Below are positions 57,401 to 64,000 of a DNA stretch of 64,000 nt, piece by piece. The position numbers and the translations under genes are program-made. Under the pieces are notes generated by a model. That model was given only the letters and a program-made list of their open reading frames with translations. It was not told the origin of the DNA and did no database searches. The stretch is from Macropodus opercularis (Eukaryota; Chordata; Actinopteri; Anabantiformes; Osphronemidae), in contig CM061106.1 of the NCBI GenBank assembly GCA_030770545.1, positions 7,059,001 through 7,123,000 on the forward strand, written 5' to 3'. Numbering within the stretch: the first letter of the stretch is position 1; each line of letters begins with the position of its first letter.

Positions 57401-59062
57401 GTTCTGGATCTGCTTGTTTGACTCGTTCCATCAGTTTGACTCCATTAAATGTTTCCTCAGTATCAAATGTTTCTGTGAGCTTCTAGTTTCTAAACTTCTA
57501 CTTCCTGAAGCGTCTTCAGCTCCAAACACATGATGAGACACTGAATGGTTTCAAGCTGACTCTTTGTTTTCTACTGTTTCATCTTTGGTTCTTTATTCAG
57601 TTTGAGTTGCTGCAGGTTGTCAGAGAACGGCTGTGATTCTCTGGCCTCAGCTCTGAAGTCCAACCCGTCACATCTGACTCAACTGGACCTTAGAGGAAAC
57701 AACCTGCAGGATTCATCAGTGAAGCATCTGTGTGGTTTTCTGGAGAGTCCTCACTGTCAACTGGAGACTCTGAGGTCAGACTCCATGTTTTAGTTTTATT
57801 AAATTGTTGTTTCATTATTTTGTTTATTTTTAATTTTGATGTGTAATTAGTCAGAAAATATAAAACTCCAACAGTTTTCTAATGCTCCATAATGTTGGTT
57901 CTGTCTCAAATATTCAAACCCAAGATGCCGTAATCAGAAGTTCTGGATCTGCTTGTTTGACTGGTTCCATCAGTTTGACTCCGTTAAATGTTTCCTCAGT
58001 ATCAAATGTTTCTGTGACGATGTCGCTCCATCAAACAGAACATTTTCTGTTTGTTTCTATAAATGGGTCACGTGTCCAGAACCTGAGTCGGACTCATTAG
58101 TTCTGTTTGGGAACTTTGTGATCTTTAGTAGAAGCTCAGATCAATGTGTCATCACAACATGAGTGAGTCCAGATGGAGCCAGTGGTGGAGCTGCAGAGTT
58201 GAAGAGGTGAAGTCACGACGTCTGAGCTGAAGCAGCAGCTTGTTGTCATTAACATTAATGAGTCTTTGTTACTGTTTGATTGGACTGTTTTCAACCTGCA
58301 TCCTGTTGGTTCTGCTGTTTGGAGCTTCTAGTTTCTAAACTTCTACTTCTTGAAGCGTCTTCAGCTCCAAACACACGATGAGACACTGAATGGTTTCAAG
58401 CTGACTCTTTGTTTTCTACTGTTTCATCTTTGGTTCTTTATTCAGATTGATGAACTGCAGTTTGTCAGAGATCAGCTGTGATTCTCTGGCCTCAGCTCTG
58501 AAGTCCAACCCGTCACATCTGACACAACTGGACCTGAGTAACAACAACCTGCAGGATTCATCAGTGAAGCATCTGTGTGGTTTTCTGGAGAGTCCTCACT
58601 GTCGACTGGAGACTCTGAGGTCAGACTCCATGTTTTAGTTCTGTGTAGATTAATGTGATGTGAACGTTGTGCTGACGCTAAACTACAGACATGAGGCTGA
58701 TGTTCTACTGATCCACACTGTGGGTTGTCATGGCAACGTCTGCTTTCTTCTTCTGTCGTTTAGACCTTTCGTTGTTTGGAGCTTCTAGTTTCTAAACTTC
58801 TACTTCCTGAAGCGTCTTCAGCTCCAAACACACGATGAGACACTGAATGGTTTCAAGCTGACTCTTTGTTTTCTACTGTTTCATCTTTGGTTCTTTATTC
58901 AGATTGAGTTGGTGCAGTTTGTCAGAGATCAGCTGTGATTCTCTGGCCTCAGCTCTGAAGTCCAACCCGTCACATCTGACACAACTGGACCTGAGGTACA
59001 ATGACCTGCAGGATTCATCAGTGAAGCATCTTCGTGACCTGGTCCAGTCTGTTAAATGGTGA
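48479..59062 (+). CDS. NLRC3-like NOD-like receptor (FISNA-NACHT-LRR), 11 exons
   Basis: Exons 48479-48567, 48700-48819, 50080-50158, 50315-50543, 50648-52445, 53692-53865, 54838-55011, 55294-55467, 57601-57774, 58446-58619 and 58903-59062 all have GT/AG borders and join in frame to 1,114 codons. Exons 1-4 encode the polar N-terminus of teleost NLRC3-like proteins (PEPSCVSFKS; VDQQSSEVPSGQS; ...QEELADCLQS). Exon 5 holds FISNA (about residues 180-255) and NACHT, with Walker A GVAGIGKTVLTQ (about 270) and Walker B VVFILDGLDESR (about 341), then the winged-helix/HD2 part. Six LRR exons follow; the last breaks off at LVQSVKW and a stop. No B30.2, PYD or CARD is seen. Such proteins are cytosolic ATPase-type immune sensors or regulators. 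The start is the first in-frame ATG of the family-typical exon 1; a 5' exon is not excluded. Confidence 0.93.
48997..49550. mobile_element. Unclassified insertion in NLR intron 2, 9-bp target duplication
   Basis: The insert lies between two copies of 'gatcaaatc' (48988-48996 and 49542-49550). It contains two copies of an 'atc(g/a)ccgcaagcggga' motif (about 49205 and 49275) and a (CTGA)n/(CTCA)n microsatellite at 49340-49412. No ORF. A 9-bp duplication would fit a MULE-type transposon, but terminal repeats are not obvious. Confidence 0.6.
49340..49412 (+). repeat. CTGA/CTTA/CTCA compound microsatellite
   Basis: About six CTGA units, then CTTA, then about eight CTCA units, inside the intronic insertion. 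Confidence 0.95.
53095..53235 (+). mobile_element. LTR-related fragment in NLR intron 5
   Basis: 'aagaattcaaccagacagag', 'taaggttcaaaccaat' and 'gaagtcacctcta' recall the left end of LTR A (28666-28800) and the fragment at 41100. Diverged. Confidence 0.45.
54500..54715 (-). mobile_element. tRNA-derived SINE, reverse orientation
   Basis: 'gagcctatcccagctgtcta', 'tcacagggccgcacaacc', 'gggcaatttggagtttcc' and 'gttggactgtgggag' are the reverse complement of the landmarks seen at 34745-35090. It lies in the intron before the second LRR exon. Confidence 0.85.
55527..57123. mobile_element. Solo LTR-like insertion in an NLR intron
   Basis: 1,597 bp begin TGTTG and end CAACA (perfect 5-bp inverted ends with TG...CA). 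The insert is flanked by a 4-bp direct repeat ACGC (55523-55526 and 57124-57127). The uninterrupted site is visible beside LRR exon 2 (gctgacgctaaactgc near 55060). These are LTR hallmarks; a 4- to 6-bp duplication is usual for LTR elements. No gag/pol/env coding is present. It includes a purine-rich stretch near 56760-56850. Confidence 0.8.
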
Positions 59063-59275
59063 CTCTGAGGTCAGTAGAGGTTGGAGTCAGTTTGTGCTGC
59101 TTCCATCAGTCTTGTTAACTCAGTTAGTGTCACAGCAGAGATTCCAGTGTTTCCTGTAAAGCTCCAACCCTCTCAGTGAAGCTGTGGCAGAAAGACAGAG
59201 ACAGAGAGAACAGTCAGCACCACACAGTTATTCTGTCTTTCATGAACCAACAGTCACTAAACTGATGACTCAGCA
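59063..59275 (+). other. 3' end region of the NLR gene
   Basis: After the stop, the sequence is unlike the other LRR introns. No canonical AATAAA was found in this stretch, so the polyadenylation site is unknown. Confidence 0.4.
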
Positions 59276-59289
59276 GTTTATTGCCAGTG

Positions 59290-60115
59290 AAATCTGCACA
59301 AACGTTTCCTCCATGTTCCCCAATGTCTAAACCCAACACCCATTTCTAAAGCTACATAAACACAACCACACCTTCTCACTTCAAAACTCAAACTTTCACA
59401 CCAAAAGAGCAGCTCGAAGCTTTCAAAAATGTAAACACTATACACGTCATTACACACTACAGCAAAACAATTGAAAACACAATGCTCAATGTGTGAGAAA
59501 GTTCTTTGTTTCATAACTGCCAATGCATATTTTTAGAAACGCGGGAAAAAACGCCCTGGAATGGCGAATCCATCCTTGGAAGGCCTCCACTGGGATGTCA
59601 ACACAGGCCAGCTCCATTGCCCTTAGGAGGTTCTCTCTAGTGTATGGTTGTCTGTCATAAACCTTCCATCTCCACGATGAGAAGAACTCCTCTATAGGGT
59701 TCAGGAAAGGGGAGTAGGGTGGCAGACAGACGTTTAAAAACCTTACATTGTCCCAAATGATCACATAAATGTGATGTGCAGACCCAGGACGGTGTTGTTG
59801 GTGGTCCAGGAGGATGTCTTTTAGCTCCTCCAGGAAGGTGAGGAGACGTTGGCTGTTGTAAGACCCAAGGACAGCATGCCGGTGGACGGACTCTTAGTCC
59901 TGCTTCAGCCATTGTCATGACATGGACAATGACTGTTGCTCGCATCTCGTCCGTAATGATGGTGTGAGGTTGTCTTGCTCTCCCTCCTGGACCTTCTCCT
60001 CTTCCTCGTTGGCCTGCTGCTCTTCTTCCATTGCCAACTCTTCTCCCTCCTCTGATTCGAATTCCTGTTCCCCTGACTCTGCCTTCATCCATTGTGTTTG
60101 TTTGGAATCTTCAGC
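59290..60115 (-). mobile_element. DDE_3 (IS630/Tc1-superfamily) transposase relic
   Basis: The minus strand 60092-59486 reads RQPHTIITDEMRATVIVHVM (N-terminal region) and, after frame breaks, IIWDNVRFLNVCLPPYSPFL, NPIEEFFSSWRWKVYDRQPY and FQGWIRHSRAFFP. The Asp of WDN and the Glu of NPIEE are catalytic-triad residues of DDE_3 transposases. The region between about 59880 and 59765 is degenerate. Terminal repeats were not fixed; 'acagtttttctcaaatgct'-like sequence near 60480-60497 may be one end. Confidence 0.8.
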
Positions 60116-60497
60116 AAACTGTGCTCTCTGAACTTGCTTTTATACATGTGGTCACAGCATTAGCAACATATGTCTTCAATTTCGAGTCGTTGTGTGTAAT
60201 GAATGACGCCAGGTGTTTTCATTGTGTTCAAATATTGCTGACTGTGGCAAGCATTTTGCATCACATGAGCTTTCATTTGAGAATATGACCAGAGTTCTTT
60301 TGCAACTTGTGTTTTAGCAACGAAAAATGTGTTAAGATTTATGAGAACGGATGATTGTGTTTTGTGAATTCTGTCTTCATGTGAAATGTGTTTATGATAT
60401 TGGAAAATGATGGCTAGATTTAGTAAATGTGTTTAGACAACTGGTCATTTGGTTTAGAGGATTGGCTTTTGTGTTTTAGCATTTGAGAAAAACTGTA

Positions 60498-61440
60498 ATA
60501 ATAAACAGATGACGTCAATCACACCAGTGTTTACGTCTGTCTCATATTTAATCACAGTTGTTCATCAATATTCTTTATCATCAAATATCGATGATGTTGT
60601 TTAAACATGTTTGACATTTGTATGACTATGAAAACAGGTCAGATCATATTTAGTTGGGTGAAGCTTTCATTCATTTCATTTCATTCGAAGATTCATTCTC
60701 AGTGTCTTAACTTCCACCTCGTTGCAGGTAGAAAGTCTCACAACATCCGAGGCCACGTTTTACTACCGTTTTCAGACTTTGCTGTTGTGTTTCTGTGTCT
60801 GCATGTAAATAAACATCACATAGTGATGCTCACATATATTCTGATCCATTTTAAAGGAAAGGTCTTTTATTCTCAGACAGTGAAGGATATAAAGCAAAAG
60901 TGGCCTTTGTTAGAGGAAGAGAATAAAGACGTTCTATAAAGAGGCTGCAGATTTTTGAGCTAAAGCAAAAGGCCAGAACCTTAGTCCTTCAAAAGAATGT
61001 TTGGAAACGACAACATACCGTCTACTTCAAACCCACCAACACACTCAGACAGAAGCTTGTGCATCCAAAGGACCAGACACCAAAACATATGAGGTGCAAC
61101 ATAGTGTCTGTAGGTGATAAGTAGCACAGAAGCTCCTTTTATTGCCCTGGGCCAGAGTCTGGCTGACTCATCTATTGTGGAATGTAGTGTTTTACCTGTT
61201 TTTTCAATTCTGTTCCCTGGTCTGTTATCAGTCATTGAGCTGCACCAAATCTGTCTACAAAATCAAGAAAACAAGTGGTCGCCTCCAGTAAGTCCCTCCA
61301 GCCTGTTTCCTTCTCGTGAGAGAGTCCTTCCTTCTATTCGGTTTGAGGTATTAAATAAAGGACATGTTACACAACAAACGGCCATTGCACAAGAGGATGA
61401 ACCAGCACAGGAGTAACAACATGTCAGTAACAGTATCAGC
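60498..61440. other. Spacer with unassigned open frames
   Basis: Frames at 60607-60939 and 61114-61416 (plus) and 61235-60981 (minus) are open, but no domain is recognised. The stretch 61114-61416 contains SIVECSVLPVFSILFPGLLS, a possible hydrophobic segment. Confidence 0.35.
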
Positions 61441-61444
61441 AGTG

Positions 61445-61835
61445 GATCTCCACTAAAACGACAAAGGCCACTTGTTTGGAGATTCTGGACAGAGAAGACA
61501 GGTGGTTTGAACTGTTAGAGAAGCGTTAGACATACTGATAAACAGCCCCTCTCAAAACAGAGGTGGAGGCTACAGACACAACTCGTCTCCATCTACCATG
61601 CTGCCCTTTCAACTATGCCCAAGAAGATCAAGACCACTTCACACGTCCACCACAAAGCACACACTTAACAACAATGGAGGAGTAACAGTAAATAAGAGTT
61701 CACACCTACTCACTACCCTCAGCACCTCTGTTCTCATAAGGAGCCTATTCTTTACAGATGTGAAGTGAAACCTAACTGGAGGATAAATCTGTGGTCTCTA
61801 CCAAATTTTCTCAGCTTCCTGGATAGAAACATTTC
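61445..61835 (+). mobile_element. Penelope-like element, GIY-YIG end and tail
   Basis: The reading DREDRWFE (about 61488-61511), followed by a degraded ...SLNRGGGLR-like block, matches the C-terminal end of Penelope-like GIY-YIG proteins. The following non-coding sequence (tcacacctactcactaccct... agcttcctggatagaaac) is the reverse of the dispersed repeat at 5.7 and 47.4 kb. Confidence 0.6.
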
Positions 61836-62829
61836 TATGAAAAGAAGAAATGCCACAGCCTTATTGAGACGCTTTAATTCCATAATTTGAAAACAGTTAC
61901 ATTCAAAATAAGAAAATGCTAAAATAACAACTGGCAGATTAAACATGACACATAATTAAAGTCTGTGGTAAATAAAACAATAAAGTCAAATTACACTGAC
62001 TAGAGTGAAAATAAAGATAATCACTGTGAGAGAGTTGGTTCATCTGGAGGCTTGATAAATTCTGCTCAAGTTCCATCACCAGTGATCGGTGCCTGCTGGT
62101 TAGTTTCTGTCCACTTTGATCCCAACGTGCTCTGACGTCATACATACGTAGGCAGCCATGATCTCACGAGGGCAAAGCAGCTGAAGGTTTTGGAGCCGGA
62201 GGAAGCTGATGTTTCCAGCGACTGCAGACCCTCAGGGGATGATGGTAAACGCCTGGATCTCACTTCATCTAGGATCTGATTGGTTCAGGTGTCGGCTTAG
62301 CAGCTTGATGTTTTATAGAACAGGGTGTGATTATTCGTGACTTTCTGCACAGACAACAGCTTTACTGCTAGAAAAGTTAGAATCTATCTGACCTGATCAA
62401 AGCGTTTTGTCTCTGGCTCCTAGTCTGATCGGTTTTCCAGGTGCAGTTCATCTTCAATGAGTTTTAGACAGAAGGTAGAGAAACCTGCAGCTAAAGAATA
62501 ACTAGGCTATGTTTAAAGACGTCCATGTACTAGGAAAGCTTTCACAAATGTATTCATGCTTCTCCAGCGTTGACATCTTGATGTTCGGCCACAGATTTCT
62601 AGAAAATGGGACCTTATAAAACACTAACAAAACACACACACACACACAAAAAAAACTGGTTTAAACGTTTCCAAATCATAAAGATTTTGTTCTGTCAACA
62701 TTTGTTGCTTTGATTTACAGCAAAACATTTTCAAAGCATTATCCACTGTTGATCTCTAGTGTGAAACAGTTTATGTTGTGATGCTGGATATGATGTTAGC
62801 AGATGTTTCTCCACCGAAACTTTCTGTGC
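61836..62829. other. Spacer, likely 3' flank of the zinc-finger gene
   Basis: AT-rich; (CA)n at about 62632-62648. No gene recognised. Confidence 0.4.
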
Positions 62830-62903
62830 AGTGTAAATACACTGGTGGCATTTTAGGAAGGAGGAGGTAGAGAAGGTTTTACCACAACTCTAACATGAAT
62901 TCT
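62830..62903 (-). pseudogene. Relic tenth zinc finger after the stop
   Basis: In a shifted frame just past the stop, the minus strand reads C-stop-SCGKTFSTSSFLKCHQCIYT, an obvious C2H2 finger. A stop lies inside its CxxC and a Tyr replaces the last His. The ORF once continued through this finger. Confidence 0.75.
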
Positions 62904-63683
62904 TTATCCAATGTGAATACGCTGGTGTTTGGCTAGGCTGGAAGAACGAGAGAACGATTTTCCACACCGTTCACACCAGTGAGGTTTCTCTGCAGTATGA
63001 ATACGTTGGTGTGTCCGTAAACTACTGGACTGTGAGAACACTTTTCCACACTGTTCACATGAATGAGGTTTCTCTCCAGTGTGAATACGTTTGTGTACAA
63101 TTAAGTGACCAGGATGAGAAAACACTTTTCCACATTGTTCACAGGAGTGAGGTTTCTCTCCAGTGTGAATACGTTGGTGTATCCGTAAAGTACTGGGATG
63201 CGAGAATGCTTTTCCACACTGTTCACATGAATGAGGTTTCTCTCCAGTGTGAATACGTTGGTGTCTCAGTAAGCTACTACGGTCAGAGAAAGCTTTTCCA
63301 CACTGTTCACACCAGTGAGGTTTCTCTCCAGTGTGGATACGTTGGTGTGTACGTACGTGATCGAGCCGAGAAAATGCTTTTCCACACTGTTCACATGAGT
63401 GAGGTTTCTCTCCAGTGTGAGTACGACAGTGGATTTTCAAAGTCTGTGAGCTTTGGAAAGCTGCTCCACATTCATTGCAGGTGTATGGTCTTTCTCCTGT
63501 ATGAATCTGCTGATGGGTCTTTAGGTCACGTCTTGTAGTGAAAGCTTTTTCACAGTGGTCACAGCTGTATGGTTTCTTTCCAGAGTGAACCTTCTGATGC
63601 CTCTTTAGCTCTGATGGTCTGGTGAAGGCTTGGTCACATTGCTGACAGAGATGCAGCTTTGAAGTCCTTCTTCCTCTGGATTT
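62904..63683 (-). CDS. C2H2 zinc-finger protein, last exon (nine fingers)
   Basis: The exon starts after 'tctctgtcaatgtag' (minus strand, first base 63683) and runs open to TAA at 62904. Nine C2H2 fingers follow one another with TGEKP-type linkers, from CQQCDQAFTRPSELKRHQ to CERCGKSFSRSSSLAKHQ. The C-terminal six are very alike (CEQCGKAFS). Such proteins bind DNA in the nucleus, each finger reading about three bases. The 5' exons, with any KRAB-like or other effector domain, would lie beyond the right edge. An internal ATG at 63440 would give only the last six full fingers and is unlikely to be the true start. The plus-strand frame at 63011-63538 is its shadow. Confidence 0.92.
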   Translation of the reverse strand, partial: KSRGRRTSKLHLCQQCDQAFTRPSELKRHQKVHSGKKPYSCDHCEKAFTTRRDLKTHQQIHTGERPYTCNECGAAFQSSQTLKIHCRTHTGEKPHSCEQCGKAFSRLDHVRTHQRIHTGEKPHWCEQCGKAFSDRSSLLRHQRIHTGEKPHSCEQCGKAFSHPSTLRIHQRIHTGEKPHSCEQCGKVFSHPGHLIVHKRIHTGEKPHSCEQCGKVFSQSSSLRTHQRIHTAEKPHWCERCGKSFSRSSSLAKHQRIHIG

Positions 63684-64000
63684 CTACATTGACAGAGAGA
63701 AGAGGAGAAAATAAGTTATGATGGCACAAATAGCTACAATACCAAAATACAGCAAGGTCCCCAGAACTTTTGATTATACTAGGATACCGTCAGAACAAAC
63801 GTTGATGGTAACACTACATGTCAATGCAGGCTGGGATATTAAGGAGAAACCCGGTGAGAGGATATTTAAGCATTTTAGGCCTTAAGCCTCAAAGCTGTAG
63901 AAGTAATGAGCAGCTGCTACACTGTTGCAGCCTCGTAGAAGAGTTGTGAGACTTTTCAGAGTGCACAATGGAAGTTCTATTAAAGCTAAAGGAAAGGAGC
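63684..64000 (-). other. Intron of the zinc-finger gene
   Basis: No further exon was seen before the window edge. Confidence 0.5.

Noticed and set aside
63011..63538. 175-codon plus-strand frame
   Set aside because: Antisense shadow of the zinc-finger array; repeats in step with the fingers.

Overview
The window is vertebrate nuclear DNA, most likely from a ray-finned (teleost) fish. The reasons are: an intact multi-exon NLR gene of the teleost NLRC3-like/FISNA type with 174-bp LRR exons; an hsp30-type small heat-shock relic; teleost-style hAT, Tc1, Penelope-like, L2/CR1-like, RTE-like and SINE sequences; and the long introns and intergenic spacers. No bacterial feature is present. Gene names rest on residue patterns I recognised by eye; no database search was possible.

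Layout. 1-3.3 kb: a repeat and hAT mosaic with a 718-bp tandem duplication; most of it recurs inverted at 43.7-45.2 kb. 3.5-9.5 kb: exon relics of an axonemal dynein heavy chain (DNAH5/8 type), then the C-terminal exons of a calsyntenin-1-like gene, both with stops or frameshifts. 11.1-13.4 kb: a CRE plus TATA promoter and a spliced gene encoding 23 tandem nine-residue V-V-x-x-x-P-I-P-R repeats. 13.6-14.4 kb: LINE debris. 14.9-15.4 kb: an hsp30 pseudogene. 17.1-19.1 kb (minus): a GT6 (ABO/GBGT1-type) glycosyltransferase pseudogene. 20.2-24.0 kb (minus): a USP-type deubiquitinase pseudogene whose rear half is present three times and is interrupted by a Penelope-like RT. 25.5-26.7 kb: a Tc1 element. 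27-31.7 kb: a large direct duplication carrying a possible 90-codon exon, its two copies separated by an LTR element. 31.9-33.2 kb: a purine-rich Lys/Glu ORF followed by a 56-bp minisatellite. 33.4-39.2 kb: repeats, including a B-box-bearing ~240-bp repeat, a SINE and a satellite whose units are inverted repeats. 40.5-45.4 kb: LINE, LTR and hAT pieces and the inverted arm.

The best-supported functional gene is the NLR at 48.5-59.1 kb on the plus strand. Eleven exons join in frame from the ATG at 48479 to the stop at 59062 (1,114 codons): N-terminal linker exons, FISNA plus NACHT, then six LRR exons. Its introns hold a 554-bp insertion with a 9-bp target duplication, a SINE, and a 1.6-kb solo-LTR-like insertion with a 4-bp target duplication. 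Downstream lie a DDE transposase relic, Penelope-like endonuclease debris, and on the minus strand the last exon of a nine-finger C2H2 zinc-finger gene whose 5' exons lie outside the window.

The genes do not form an operon or a pathway. The region looks like rapidly evolving NLR/zinc-finger-type teleost chromatin that has accumulated gene fragments, recent duplications and transposons. The many one-base frameshifts in the relic genes could partly be assembly error, but in-frame stops and missing residues in several of them argue for real decay.
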